Made by a program: the position numbers and the translations under genes
Source of the DNA: an uncultured Cellulomonas sp.
Lineage (GTDB): Bacteria; Actinomycetota; Actinomycetes; Actinomycetales; Cellulomonadaceae
DNA length: 64,000 bases
Assembly: GCF_947494015.1 (NCBI RefSeq)
Contig: NZ_CANLTL010000008.1
Location: 152,965 to 216,964, forward strand
Direction: 5' to 3'
Notes under the pieces: model-generated
Databases searched by the model: none
What the model was told of the DNA's origin: nothing
Seen by the model: only the letters and a program-made list of their open reading frames with translations
In this document: one piece after another, positions 46,187 to 57,000 of the stretch
Position numbering within the stretch: position 1 is the first letter of the stretch
Layout of the letters: each line of letters begins with the position of its first letter

Positions 46187-47192
46187 GGGGACGGGGGTCA
46201 CGGCGGTACTCGGCGTAGACCGCACCGGTCAGACCGGCCAGCACGCCGGCGCCGCGCGCGGCCGTGCGGGCGCCGCGGGCCTGGTGGGTCAGCGACCGGG
46301 TGGCCACCCCCAGGACGTACCGAGCGGCGCCGCCCACGGTGCGGACCGCACCGAGCGCGGCCAGCCGGGCCCGCGCGCGCGTGCGCGCCCCGGCGGAGGG
46401 GGCGACGTCCACCACGGTCCTCGACCAGGTGTTGCCGGCGCGGAAGGCGCGGCGCAGCACCCACCGACGGGTGACCCGCGAGGCGGGCACGACATCGGTC
46501 ACCAGGGCCTCGTCGCACCACACCATGCGGCCACCCCGCGCCGCCGCCTGACGGGTGAACAGCGAGTCGGAGCCGCCGGAGATGCCGAACCGCTCGTCGA
46601 ACCGCAGCTCCAGGGCCCGGACCAGCTCGACGTCCAGCAGGAGGTTGTTCGTCGCGGCCAGGGTGACCTCGGTCCCGGTGGGCAGCCGGCGTCGGTCGAA
46701 GAAGCGGCCGGCGGCGACCCAGGCGTCCGGCGGGACGTCGTAGGTCGAGACCACCGGACCGACGACCGCCAGGGGGCGGTCGACCACGTACTGCTCGAGC
46801 AGCAGCCGCAACCAGCCCGCACAGGGCCGTTCGTCGTCGTCCACGAAGACGACGACGTCCGACGACGCCGCCTCGTCCAGTGCGCGGTTGCGTCCGGCGG
46901 CGATGCCGGGCCGCGGCTCGTGCACGTACCGGACCGGACCGCCGTGCGCCTCGACGAAGGACCGCGCCCCGGCGTCGGGGTCGTTGTCGACCACCAGCAC
47001 CTGGGCGAGCCGGCCCACCGCCAGGGCCTGCTCGACGAGCATCGGCAGGGCGACCGCGAGATCGGCGGGCCGCCGGTACGTGAGCACCGCCACCGTGACT
47101 CGCAGGTCCTGCGGTGCCACCGGACGGGCCGCCTCGCGCTGCGCCCGCGAGGCGGTCCCGACCGGCGGGCCCGCGTGGTGTCCCGGGCTCAC
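46176..47192 (-). CDS. Glycosyltransferase family 2 (tandem paralogue)
   Basis: A 338-residue GT2 enzyme clearly paralogous to its downstream neighbour: VTVAVLTYRRPADLAVALPMLVE, VLVVDNDPDAGARSFV, VFVDDDERPCAGWLRLLLEQ, SGGSDSLFTRQAAARGG, WCDEALVTDVVP and RRWVLRRAFRAGNTWSR. The GTG at 47192 overlaps the TGA of the 2197-residue secreted protein gene (GTGA), so its translation is probably coupled to that gene. There is no membrane anchor; a cytoplasmic role in glycan or glycoprotein assembly is inferred. Donor and acceptor are unknown. Confidence 0.87.
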   Translation of the reverse strand: MSPGHHAGPPVGTASRAQREAARPVAPQDLRVTVAVLTYRRPADLAVALPMLVEQALAVGRLAQVLVVDNDPDAGARSFVEAHGGPVRYVHEPRPGIAAGRNRALDEAASSDVVVFVDDDERPCAGWLRLLLEQYVVDRPLAVVGPVVSTYDVPPDAWVAAGRFFDRRRLPTGTEVTLAATNNLLLDVELVRALELRFDERFGISGGSDSLFTRQAAARGGRMVWCDEALVTDVVPASRVTRRWVLRRAFRAGNTWSRTVVDVAPSAGARTRARARLAALGAVRTVGGAARYVLGVATRSLTHQARGARTAARGAGVLAGLTGAVYAEYRRDPRPRAG

Positions 47193-50100
47193 CCGACCGG
47201 CCGGGCGACCAGGTCGTCCCAGGCGACCGTCACCGGGGAGTTGGTCGTGCTGCCCGAGAGGTAGCTCATGACCCCGATGCCGCCGGGAGCCTGCAGCGCC
47301 GCGGTCGCGTCGGTCATGGACAGCTGCCAGTCGGCCGGCTCCGCGCTGCCGTCCGCCCACACCGTGGCCCGCACGGTGGTCGGCGACGTCCCGGTCACCT
47401 GCAGCCGCAGCCGCAGCGCCTCGCCGGGCACCACCTCGAGGCCGGTCAGGGTCTGGGACCGCAGGACCGTGTCGCCGCGCCCGAGCTGAAGGGTGGCACG
47501 ACCGGAGGAGTCGAGCTTGACCCGGGCACGGTAGTCGGTCGTGCCCACGCGTCGGCCCATCACCGTCAGGTACATCCCGCCCCCGGTCGCCGGCTTGTCC
47601 ACCGACAGCGTCGTCGTCAGGTCGGTGCTCGTCGACGACACCGAGTCCAGCGTCGAGGTGAGCAGCGTCCCGGGTCGGCCGAGGGTGTGCCGACCGACGC
47701 CGTCGGCCACGGAGATCCCGGTACCGGACGACGACCACTCCCCGCCGGTCGGGGCGGTGCCCCAGCCCGACGTCACCGACCGGTCGAACGCGTCCGCGAC
47801 GAGCTCGTCACCGCCGGCGGGCGGCGGGGTGGGTGCGGTCACGGTGACCTGGCGGGTCGCCGTCCCGGTCGCCCCGGCCGCGTCCGTCACGGTCAGACGC
47901 ACGGTGTAGGTCCCGGCCGCTGCGTACGGGTGCGACACCGTCGCCCCGGTCGCCGTCGCGCCGTCGCCGAACTCCCACGCGTAGGACGCGATCGTCCCGT
48001 CCGGGTCGGAGGAGCCCGACCCGTCCACCGACGCCGTCAGGTCGGCCGTGGTCGCCGCGATCACCGCGGTCGGAGCCACGTTCGCCGGCGGCGGGGTGGT
48101 GGGTGCGGTCACGGTGACCTGGCGGGTCGCCGTCCCGGTCGCCCCGGCCGCGTCCGTCACGGTCAGACGCACGGTGTAGGTCCCGGCCGCCGCGTACGGG
48201 TGCGACACCGTCGCCCCGGTCGCCGTCGCGCCGTCGCCGAACTCCCACGCGTAGGACGCGATCGTCCCGTCCGGGTCGGAGGAGCCCGACCCGTCCACCG
48301 ACGCCGTCAGGTCGGCCGTGGTCGCCGCGATCACCGCGGTCGGAGCCACGTTCGCCGGCGGCTCCACCGGTCCGGCCGAGGCCGAGGTGGCGCGCAGGTC
48401 GTCCCACGAGACCGTCACCGGGGCGTTCGTGGCGCTCCCGGACAGGTACGTCGTGATGCCGATGTCACCGGCCGACTGGAGGACGGCGGTCGAGTCGGTC
48501 GCCGAGACCTGCCACGTCGTGGGCTCGGGCGTGCCGACCTTCCAGGTCCGGGCCTGGATCGTCGTCGGGGACGTGCCGGTGACCTGGACGCGGACGTTGA
48601 GACGGTCACCGGGCGCGTACGTCAGGCCCGGGACGGATCGCGCCTGCAGAGCCGTCCCGACCCGGTTGACCTGCATGATCACGTTGCCGGACGCCTCGAT
48701 CTTGACCCGCCCGCGGTAGTCCTCGGCGCCGACCCGGCGTCCGACCACCGACAGGTAGTACCCGCCCCCGGTCGGTGCCTCCGCGACCGAGACGACGGCC
48801 GAGACGTCGGTGTCGGTGGAGCGCACCGAGCCGAGGAAGGACGACAGCGTCATCCCGGGGCGCGAGACCGTGTGCCGACCCTGACCGCCGGACACCGAGA
48901 TGCCCGACCCCGACGACGACCACGCGCCGCCCTCCGGGGCGGAGCCCCAGCCGGAGGCCACGGTGCGGTCGAACGCGTCCGTGGCGAGCGCCGTGCCGCC
49001 GGCCGGCGGCGGCGTCGTGACGACGACCGATCGCGTGAGCGTCGCGGAGGCGCCGTCGTCGTCGGTCACCGTCAGGCGCACCGTGTAGGTGCCTGCGGCG
49101 GCGTAGGTGTGCGATGCGGTCGCGCCGGTCGCGGTACCGCCGTCACCGAAGTCCCAGGCGTAGGCGGCGACGGAGCCGTCCGGGTCCGAGGAGCCGGACG
49201 CGTCGACGGACAGCACCAGCTCGGCGGCCGTGGCCGTGAAGTCGGCGACCGGGACCTGGTTGACCGGCTGCTCGGGCGCCGTGACGGTGACGGTCTGGGT
49301 GACCGTGCCCGTGGCGCCGTCGTCGTCCGTCACCGTGAGGCGGACGGCGTACGAGCCGGCGGCGGCGTAGGTGTGCGAGGTCGCGACCCCGGTGCCGGTC
49401 TGGCCGTCACCGAAGTCCCAGGCGTACCCGGCGACGGTCCCGTCGCTGTCCGCCGACGCGGCCGCGTCGAGGCTCAGCACGAGGTCGGACACCGAGGTGG
49501 TGAACGAGGCGCTCGGCGCCTGGTTGACCGGCGGCGCGGTCACCGTGACGGACCGCGTCGTGGACCCGGTCAGCCCGAGGTCGTCCGTGACGGTGAGCGT
49601 CACCGTGTAGGTGCCCGCGGTCTGGTACCGGTGGGTCGCCGTGGCGCCCTCCGCGCTGGCGCCGTCGCCGAAGTCCCACGCGTACGCGTCGACCGTGCCG
49701 TCCACGTCGGTCGAGCCGGACCCGTCCACGTCGAGCGTGAGGTCGGTGGGCGACGCCGTGAAGGACGCCGTCGGCGCCTGGTTGCGCGGCTGGATCGCGG
49801 TGCCGAGCGAGTGGTGGTCGGCGACCGTGGCGGCGCTCAGCGCGGTCGGGTAGACCGCGACCTCGTCGATGGTCCCGGCGAACCACGGCTGGGGCCCCCA
49901 GGTGGTGTCACCACCCACCCGCCAGTACCCGGTGTAGGCCTGGGCCTGCGTCTCGGGGCTCTGGCCGACGACGTCGCCGTCGACGTACAGCCGCATGCCC
50001 GCCGCCGACTGCGTGGCGACCACGTGGTGCCACCGGCCGTCGTTGTACGACTCGGTCGACGTCACGGTGACGGTCTGGCCGGTGTAGACGCCGAACGTCA

Positions 50101-53100
50101 GCCGGCCGTCGGTCTCCATGTAGACGTGCCGGTCGTAGGTCGTCGACGTCCCGGTCTGACGGTCGCCGAAGCCGATGAGCTTGCCGCCGGCGGTGGTCGT
50201 CGTGCTGAACCACAGCTCCTCGGAGAAGGCGGTCGGGTTGACCGTGCTGAGGTCGCTCGACACGAGCCCGCTCGAGCCGTCGAACACCGCTGCGGTGTCG
50301 GCGACGCCGTCGAGCACGCCGGACGCTCCCAGCGTGACGCCGCCGGTGCGGTACGTGCCGCTCTCCCCGGCCGTGCCGCTGTCGTGCGCGGTCGGTCCGG
50401 TGACCTCGCCCAGGCGCCAGTACAGCGACGGCTCGGCGGAGCGGACCGCCGCGCCGTACACGTCCGCCGGCGCCGGCCGCTCGGGTGCCACCGCACGGAC
50501 GGTGTGCTCGGACGTCGCGGTCGCGCCGTCGTCGTCGGTCACGGTCAGGCGGACGGTGTAGTCCCCGGCGCCCGTGTAGGTGTGGCTCGCCGAGGCCCCG
50601 GTCGCCGTGCTGCCGTCGCCGAAGTCCCACGCCCACGCCTGCACGCTGCCGTCCACGTCCGTGGAGGTGGCGCCGTTGACGGACAGCTCCAGCCGGTCCG
50701 TGACCGTGGTGAAGTCGGCGCTCGGGGGCAGGTTGACCGGCTCGGTCCCCGAGCCGAGGGCGTGGTGCTGGGCGACCGTCGCCGGGGTCAGGGCGGTGGA
50801 GTAGACGGCCACCTCGTCGATGGCGCCCGCGAACCACGGCTGCGGACCCCAGGTCGTGTCCCCGCCGACCCGCCAGTAGCCGGTGTAGCTCTGGGCGCCG
50901 GTCTGGGCGTTCTGACCGACCAGCTCACCGTCCACGTAGAGCCGCATGCCGCCGGCGGACTGGGTGGCCACCATGTGGTGCCAGCCGCCGTCGTTGTAGG
51001 AGCGCGGCGACGTGATCGTGTTCGCCTGACCGGTCCAGGTGCCGAAGGTCAGCCGACCGTCGTTCTCCATGTAGACGTGGCGGTCGTAGCTGCCCGACGT
51101 GCCGGTCCGGCTCGACCCGAGGCCGATGAGCTTGCCACCCCTGGTGGTGGTGGTGCTGAACCACAGCTCCTCGGAGTACGTCAGCGGGTTGGTCACCGAG
51201 GCGTCTGCGGAGACGAACCCCGTGCGGCCGTCGAACACCGCGGCGGTGTCCGGGACGCCCACCGGGGCCCCGGGCGCGCCGAGCGCCACGCCACCGCGGT
51301 AGGTGCCGGTCGCCTCGTCGGTGCCGGTGTCCCGCGCCGTCGTGCCGGACGCCTCACCGAGGCGCCAGTACAGGTCCGGCTTCGCCTCGCGGACCGCGGC
51401 GCCGTAGGCGTCGGCCGGGACGGGCGGGACCGGGGACGGGCGCCCCGACGCCACGAAGTGCTCGATGACGGCGTCGCGCGACAGGGCCGTGGGGTAGACG
51501 GCGACCTCGTCGATCTGACCGTTGAGGTACGCGCTCGACGGGCGGCTGGGCCAGCTGCCGCCCACGCTGTCGCCGCCGATCCGCCAGTAGCCGGTGAGGC
51601 CCTGAGCGGACGTGGTGTCGGTGCGCTGGGCGACGCGGCGGCCGTCGACGTACAGGGCCATCCCGTTGGCGCCGAGCGAGGCGGCGACGTGGTGCCACTG
51701 GCCGTCGTTGTAGGACTGGGTGCTGTTGACGCTGCGCACCGAGCCCGGGTAGACGCCGAAGAAGATCCGGCCGCTGTTGTCCATGTAGACGTGGCGGTCG
51801 TACGACGAGGACGTGCCGGTCTTGGCCGACCCGTAGCCGATGATCTTGCCGCCCGAGGTGGACGTGGTCCGCACCCACGCCTCGACGGTGAAGGTGTCCG
51901 GGGCCGGCTCGGCGGTCTGCGTGCTGGCGATGCCGGCGCTCGTGCCGTCGAACGACGACGCTGCGTCCGCGTCGCCATCGATCGCGCCGGTGGCACCGCG
52001 GGTGACGCCGGTGCCCACGGCCGCGTCGTGGAAGCCCGCCCAGTCCAGCGCGGTGGCGCCGGAGGCCTCACCCAGTCGCCAGTACGAGGAGGCCCCGTTG
52101 TCCAGGACGGCGTTCGCGTACGGGCTCACCGCCTCGTCGGCGACCGTCACCGAGACGGTCTCGGAAGCCGCGACGTTGCCGAACGGGTCGGTCGCCGTCA
52201 GGCGGTACCGCTGCGTCGCGCCGGGCGTGAGGCCGGTGTCCACGAAGTGGCCGTCCCGCACCTGCCAGAACGGGGCGCTGACCGTCTCCTCGAAGATGGG
52301 CGGCGTCGTGATGGAGCCCCGGTACAGCCGGTACGTCAGCGTCTCGTTGTCGCGGTCGTAGTTGCCCGGCCAGCTGATCCGGACCTCACCGGGCCGGACG
52401 CTGAGCAGGCGCGGGTTGAAGGCGGCGCCGGCGAGGCGCGGACCCTGCTTGTTCGGCGCGACCTCCTTGACCGCCATCCGCACCAGACCCTGCTGCCGGG
52501 TGCCGTTGACGTGCGTGAACTCGCCGCCGTACACGACGTAGTCGCCGTTGCCGGTCACCGTCCACGTCGCCTGGTTGGCCCCGGTGAAGTTCGCCGGGGT
52601 GAAGGTCGGGAAGTAGTTGAGCAGCGACGGACCGGGCATGCCTTCCCAGTTGTAGTAGTTGCTGTACTCGTTGCGGCCGAGCGGGCCGGTGACGAAGTTC
52701 GTGTACGCGTTGGCGTAGTAGGACGTCCAGGGCTCGGTCTGCGGGTAGCCACCGACCGTGCTGCAGTAGTGCGGGTGGCCGACGGTGTACGTCACGTCGC
52801 CGGAGGTGTACACGTCGTAGGAGTCGCCGTGGCAGTCCTCCACCCAGCGCAGCTCGCCGTCCCAGTCGGCGGAGAAGGCCCCCTCGAGGTTCCCGCCCGA
52901 GCCGAAGACGTACCCGACGCCGTAGACGCCGCGCTCGTCGCCGTAGAGGTTGTAGATCGACGCCTGGGTCCCGGCGTTGCGGACCAGGTTGTTGGTGGTG
53001 AACGGGAGCACGGCCCCCGTGGTGGCGTCCACCCGGGCCAGGCCGTAGCCGGGCGCCGACGACCCGTTGACCGAGGAGAAGTTCCCACCCATCACCAGGA

Positions 53101-53782
53101 CGGACTGGTCCGGCGAGAGCGCCAGGGCGTTGACCTGACCGTTGTCCGGCGTCACCGAGAAGGGCAGGGCCGCCCCCGTCGTCGCGTCGATGGCCGCCAC
53201 CCGCGTGCGGGACGCGCTGCCCACCGCGGAGAAGATGCCGCCGACGTACACCGTGGTGTCCGTCGCCTCGACCGCCGCGACGCGGGCGTTCAGCACGGGT
53301 GCGAACGACTGCAGAGCGCCGGTCGCCGCGTCGAACGCCGCCACCCGGTACCGGGTCTGGCCGTCCACCTGCGTGAACTCGCCACCGACGTAGACCCGTC
53401 GCCCGTCCGGGGACGCCGAGACGCTGCGGACCTGGGCGTTGAAGGCGGGGGCGAAGGAGGTGATGAGCGCCCCGGTCGTCAGGTCGTACGCGAGCATGTG
53501 GCGGCGGGCCACCGTCTGCGTACCGGGCGCCGCGCCGGCCGGGCGAGCGGTCTGGAAGTTGCCGACCACGTACACGCGGTTGCCGACGATCTCCTGGTCC
53601 CACACGACGCCGTCGATCTGCACGGTCGGGAGCGCGTCCGCGGCCACCGTCTCCGGCTCGGCGGCGTCGAGGGGCGCCGTGTCGGCGACGGCCGCCGGCG
53701 CGACCAGCACCGAGACCAGGGTGATGGCGGCGGCGGCCAGCCCCGCGGCGAGTCGCCGGCCCGGCGAAGAGTGCGCGCGCAT
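47189..53782 (-). CDS. Giant secreted modular protein: propeller-like head, FN3, LamG x3, PKD x6
   Basis: This 2197-residue protein has a signal peptide (1-33, cleavage after AVA). A repeat-rich head (about 45-440) with VYVGGEFTQVDG, VYVGGIFSAVG and VMGGNFSSVNG strands suggests a beta-propeller (delta-60/WD40-like). Then follow FN3 (445-548), LamG 1 (555-780), LamG 2 (790-1008), PKD (1016-1098), LamG 3 (1105-1328), three PKD (1334-1590), a beta-sandwich-like module (1598-1800), two nearly identical PKD (1810-1983) and a second beta-sandwich-like module (1993-2195). There is no LPXTG or C-terminal helix, so it is released or held non-covalently. LamG and PKD modules bind sugars and extend proteins; a matrix or adhesion role is inferred. 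Its stop overlaps a GT2 gene. Confidence 0.88.
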   Translation of the reverse strand: MRAHSSPGRRLAAGLAAAAITLVSVLVAPAAVADTAPLDAAEPETVAADALPTVQIDGVVWDQEIVGNRVYVVGNFQTARPAGAAPGTQTVARRHMLAYDLTTGALITSFAPAFNAQVRSVSASPDGRRVYVGGEFTQVDGQTRYRVAAFDAATGALQSFAPVLNARVAAVEATDTTVYVGGIFSAVGSASRTRVAAIDATTGAALPFSVTPDNGQVNALALSPDQSVLVMGGNFSSVNGSSAPGYGLARVDATTGAVLPFTTNNLVRNAGTQASIYNLYGDERGVYGVGYVFGSGGNLEGAFSADWDGELRWVEDCHGDSYDVYTSGDVTYTVGHPHYCSTVGGYPQTEPWTSYYANAYTNFVTGPLGRNEYSNYYNWEGMPGPSLLNYFPTFTPANFTGANQATWTVTGNGDYVVYGGEFTHVNGTRQQGLVRMAVKEVAPNKQGPRLAGAAFNPRLLSVRPGEVRISWPGNYDRDNETLTYRLYRGSITTPPIFEETVSAPFWQVRDGHFVDTGLTPGATQRYRLTATDPFGNVAASETVSVTVADEAVSPYANAVLDNGASSYWRLGEASGATALDWAGFHDAAVGTGVTRGATGAIDGDADAASSFDGTSAGIASTQTAEPAPDTFTVEAWVRTTSTSGGKIIGYGSAKTGTSSSYDRHVYMDNSGRIFFGVYPGSVRSVNSTQSYNDGQWHHVAASLGANGMALYVDGRRVAQRTDTTSAQGLTGYWRIGGDSVGGSWPSRPSSAYLNGQIDEVAVYPTALSRDAVIEHFVASGRPSPVPPVPADAYGAAVREAKPDLYWRLGEASGTTARDTGTDEATGTYRGGVALGAPGAPVGVPDTAAVFDGRTGFVSADASVTNPLTYSEELWFSTTTTRGGKLIGLGSSRTGTSGSYDRHVYMENDGRLTFGTWTGQANTITSPRSYNDGGWHHMVATQSAGGMRLYVDGELVGQNAQTGAQSYTGYWRVGGDTTWGPQPWFAGAIDEVAVYSTALTPATVAQHHALGSGTEPVNLPPSADFTTVTDRLELSVNGATSTDVDGSVQAWAWDFGDGSTATGASASHTYTGAGDYTVRLTVTDDDGATATSEHTVRAVAPERPAPADVYGAAVRSAEPSLYWRLGEVTGPTAHDSGTAGESGTYRTGGVTLGASGVLDGVADTAAVFDGSSGLVSSDLSTVNPTAFSEELWFSTTTTAGGKLIGFGDRQTGTSTTYDRHVYMETDGRLTFGVYTGQTVTVTSTESYNDGRWHHVVATQSAAGMRLYVDGDVVGQSPETQAQAYTGYWRVGGDTTWGPQPWFAGTIDEVAVYPTALSAATVADHHSLGTAIQPRNQAPTASFTASPTDLTLDVDGSGSTDVDGTVDAYAWDFGDGASAEGATATHRYQTAGTYTVTLTVTDDLGLTGSTTRSVTVTAPPVNQAPSASFTTSVSDLVLSLDAAASADSDGTVAGYAWDFGDGQTGTGVATSHTYAAAGSYAVRLTVTDDDGATGTVTQTVTVTAPEQPVNQVPVADFTATAAELVLSVDASGSSDPDGSVAAYAWDFGDGGTATGATASHTYAAAGTYTVRLTVTDDDGASATLTRSVVVTTPPPAGGTALATDAFDRTVASGWGSAPEGGAWSSSGSGISVSGGQGRHTVSRPGMTLSSFLGSVRSTDTDVSAVVSVAEAPTGGGYYLSVVGRRVGAEDYRGRVKIEASGNVIMQVNRVGTALQARSVPGLTYAPGDRLNVRVQVTGTSPTTIQARTWKVGTPEPTTWQVSATDSTAVLQSAGDIGITTYLSGSATNAPVTVSWDDLRATSASAGPVEPPANVAPTAVIAATTADLTASVDGSGSSDPDGTIASYAWEFGDGATATGATVSHPYAAAGTYTVRLTVTDAAGATGTATRQVTVTAPTTPPPANVAPTAVIAATTADLTASVDGSGSSDPDGTIASYAWEFGDGATATGATVSHPYAAAGTYTVRLTVTDAAGATGTATRQVTVTAPTPPPAGGDELVADAFDRSVTSGWGTAPTGGEWSSSGTGISVADGVGRHTLGRPGTLLTSTLDSVSSTSTDLTTTLSVDKPATGGGMYLTVMGRRVGTTDYRARVKLDSSGRATLQLGRGDTVLRSQTLTGLEVVPGEALRLRLQVTGTSPTTVRATVWADGSAEPADWQLSMTDATAALQAPGGIGVMSYLSGSTTNSPVTVAWDDLVARPVG
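47831..48362. repeat. Near-identical 270-bp tandem duplication encoding two PKD domains
   Basis: Bases 47831-48092 and 48101-48362 match with a single substitution seen (GCTGCG versus GCCGCG), offset by exactly 270 bases or 90 codons. Each copy encodes one complete PKD domain (SYAWEFGDGATATGATVSH core). Other PKD copies in the same protein differ far more, so this pair arose recently or is kept alike by gene conversion. Confidence 0.9.
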
Positions 53783-53957
53783 GTGTGTTCCGTTCTCCGA
53801 GCACGGGGGGAGCGCCACGGGCGAGCGGCGCACGTCGAGGGTAACTCGGGGCATCCGGCTTCTTAGGGGTCGGTCCGGGTGAAAGGACGACCGTTGAGCC
53901 AGACGGGTGCCCCCCGGCCATCCGGGTAGCTCCTGCGTCGGCACAGCGGTCGGACGA

Positions 53958-54002
53958 CCATGGCCAGGTCACCTCGTTCGTCACGAGGTCACCTGGCCAT
54001 GG
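53958..54002. terminator. Long hairpin between the two giant secreted protein genes
   Basis: A 20-bp inverted repeat (53958-53977 and 53983-54002) with one mismatch and a TCGTC loop lies 55 bases past the stop codon of the 1086-residue protein gene and 175 bases before the 2197-residue protein start. It probably ends the upstream transcript, giving the larger gene its own promoter. Confidence 0.7.
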
Positions 54003-54056
54003 AGGTCCGTCCGGTCCGGTCCGGTGCGTCCGCCGCCCCGGAGGTGTCCGGAGGTG

Positions 54057-57000
54057 TCAGTCGGCGGGTGTCACGCGCAGGTCGTCCCACGTGACGGCGA
54101 CCGGGGCGTTCGTCGCGCTGCCCGACAGGTAGCTCGTCACACCGACGCTGCCGCCGGCCTGGAGCGCCGCCGTCGCGTCGGTCGCGCTGACCTGCCAGCC
54201 GGCCGGCTCGGCGGCCGTGGCCTTCCACACCTTCGCCCGCAGCGTGGTCGGCGACGTGCCGGTGACCTGCAGGCGCACGCGGAGCCGCTCCCCCGGCGCA
54301 TAGGTCCCGGCGGACACGGCCTGGAGCGCGGTGGCGTCCCGCTCGACCTGCAGGCTCACCGCGCCGCCCGCACCCAGGCGCACGCGGGCCCGGTACTCCG
54401 CGGTACCGACCCGGCGGCCGACGACGGACAGGATCTGGGTGCCGGCGCCGGCGTCCTTGTCGGCCCCCACCGTCAGCTGGACGTCGGCGCTGGTCGACGA
54501 CACCTGACCGAGGTACGACGTCATCAGGACGCCCGGCTTGCCGAGGACGTGACTCCCCTGCCCGCCGACGACCGCACTGCCGGGCGACGCGGTCCACGGT
54601 CCGCCCCGCGAGGCGGTGCCCCACCCGGCGGTCAGCGACCGCTCGAAGTCGTCGATCACGAGCTCACCGCCGGCCGGCGGCGCGGTCACGGTCACCGAGC
54701 GGGTGGTCGTGCCGGTGGCTCCCTGGCCGTCCGTGACGGTCAGCCGGACCGTGTACGTCCCCGCCGCCGCGTAGGTGTGCGACGCGGTCGCACCGGTGGC
54801 ACCGGTGCCGTCGCCGAAGTCCCACACGGACCGTGCGACGGCCCCGTCCGGGTCGAACGACGCGGACCCGTCCACCGCCAGGGTCAGATCGGCCGCCTGG
54901 GTCGCGAACGATGCGACCGGTGCCTGGTTCGGCGCCGTCCGCGACGTCGCCACCGTGTAGTGGTCGAGGACCTGTGCGGCGCTCAGCGCGGTCGGGTAGA
55001 CCGCGACCTCGTCGATCTGGCCCCGGAAGTAGCTGCTGCTGGGACGGCTGGGCCAGCCGTTGAGGTTGTCGCCGCCGATCCTCCAGAAGCCGTTGAGCCA
55101 CTGACCGCCGGTCGTGTCGGCGCGCTGGGCGACCGGTGAGCCGTCGACGTAGAGCGTCATCCCGGTCGGACCGACGGTTCCCACGACGTGGTGCCAGCCG
55201 CCGTCGTTGTACCGCAGGGGGCTGTTCACGGTGCGGGCGCCGCCCTGGTTGGCCCCGAAGAAGATGCGGCCCAGGTTGTCCATGTACAGGTTGCGGTCGT
55301 AGCCGGTGGACAGGCCGGTGGAGCGGTTGCCGAGGCCGATGATCTTGCCGCCCGACGCCGTGGTCGTGGAGACCCACGCCTCCAGCGTGAAGGTGTCCGG
55401 CCCCTGCACCGACGTCTGGGTCGACGTGGTGCCGGTGCTCGTGCCGCTGAAGGTCGATGCGGTGTCCGTGTCGTTCACCACCGCGCCCGGCTGCCCGCGG
55501 GTCACCCCGGCGCCGGCCTGCCCGTCGAGGAAGCCGGCCGAGTCCGAGACCACCGTCCCCGCTGCCTCGCCCAGGCGCCACACGGACGTGGCGCCGTCGT
55601 CGAGCACCCGGGCGAGGTACGGCTGCCCGCTGCCCGCCGCCGGGGTCGTGACCGGCACCCACTGCGACCGGGCGACGTTCCCCTTGGGGTCGGTCGCGGT
55701 GATGCGGTACGTGTGCGTGGAGCCGGGTGCGTGCCCGGTGTCGGTGAAGGTCTGCTGCGGGACCTCCCAGAACGCGGCGGTGACCGTGCGCTCGAAGACC
55801 GGCACCGAGGTGTTCCCGTCCCGGTACAGCCGGTAGACGAGGGTCCGGTTGTCCCGGTCCCAGTTGCCCGGCCACACGACCCGGACCGAGCCCGAGCTCG
55901 TCGCCTGCAGGCGCGGGTTGAACGCCGCGCCGGACACGCGCGGACCCTGCGCGTTGGGCGCGACGGTGTCGACAGCCATCCGCACCAGGCCCTGCTGCCC
56001 GGTCCCGTTGACCTTGGTGAACTCGCCGCCGTAGACCACGTAGCGGCCGTTCCCGGTGACGGTCCACGTCGCCTGGGAGGCGCCCGTCGCGGCACCGGCC
56101 GTGAACGTGGGGAAGAAGTTGAGCAGCGACGGGCCGGGCTGTCCCTGGAAGTTGAAGTAGCCGCTGTACGGGTTGCGGCCCAGCTTGCGGGTCTCGAAGT
56201 TCGTGAAGGTGTTCGTGTTGTAGGAGGTCCACGGCTCCGTCTGCGGGTACCCGCCCAACGTCGAGCAGAAGTGCGGGTGGCCCACGGTGTAGGTCGCCGG
56301 ACCGGACGTGTAGATGTCGTAGGAGTCCCCGTGGCAGTCCTCGAGCCAGCGCAGCGTCCCGTCCCAGTCGGCGGAGAAGGCGCCCTCGAGGTTGCCTCCC
56401 GACCCGAACACGTAGCCGACCCCGTAGAAGCCGGTCGCGTCGCCGTAGAGGTTGTAGATGGACGAGTTGGGCCCGCCGTTGCGCACCAGGCTGTTGACCG
56501 GCAGCGCCTCGGGCGCACCGTCGGACGTGCGCAGCTTCGCCAGCCCGTACCCGGGCGCCCCGGTGCCGTTGACGGTGGTGAAGCTCCCGCCGATGACGAT
56601 GCTGGCCCCGGTCGGCGACAGCGCCATCGCGTTCACCTGGCCGTCACCGGGCGTCGCGGTGAACGGCCGGGGCGTGCCGGCCGTGACCGTCGTGTTCAGC
56701 GCAGCCACCCGGACGCGCGCCACCGGTCCCACGGCGGAGAAGATCCCGCCGACGTAGAGGGTGTCGTTCGTCGCCTCGACGACCGCGACGCGGGCGTTGA
56801 CCCGGGGAGCGAACGCGAGCAGCTCGCCGGTCACCGCGTCGAAGGCGGCGACCCGCTCCCGGGTCACCAGCGGGTCGGCGGTGCTCTGGCTGCGGCGGAC
56901 CTGCGTGAACTCCCCGCCGACGTACACCCGTCGCCCGTCCGGAGAGACCGACACGCTGCGGACCTGCGCGTTGAAGTACGGCGCGAACGAGGTGATCAGC

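Noticed and set aside
47114..53866. Plus-strand open frame of 2250 codons opposite the giant secreted protein
   Set aside because: It mirrors the real gene codon for codon. Its translation is Arg/Gly/Val/Asp-rich low complexity with no domain, whereas the minus strand has a signal peptide and clear LamG/PKD modules. Long antisense frames are a normal by-product of very high GC3.
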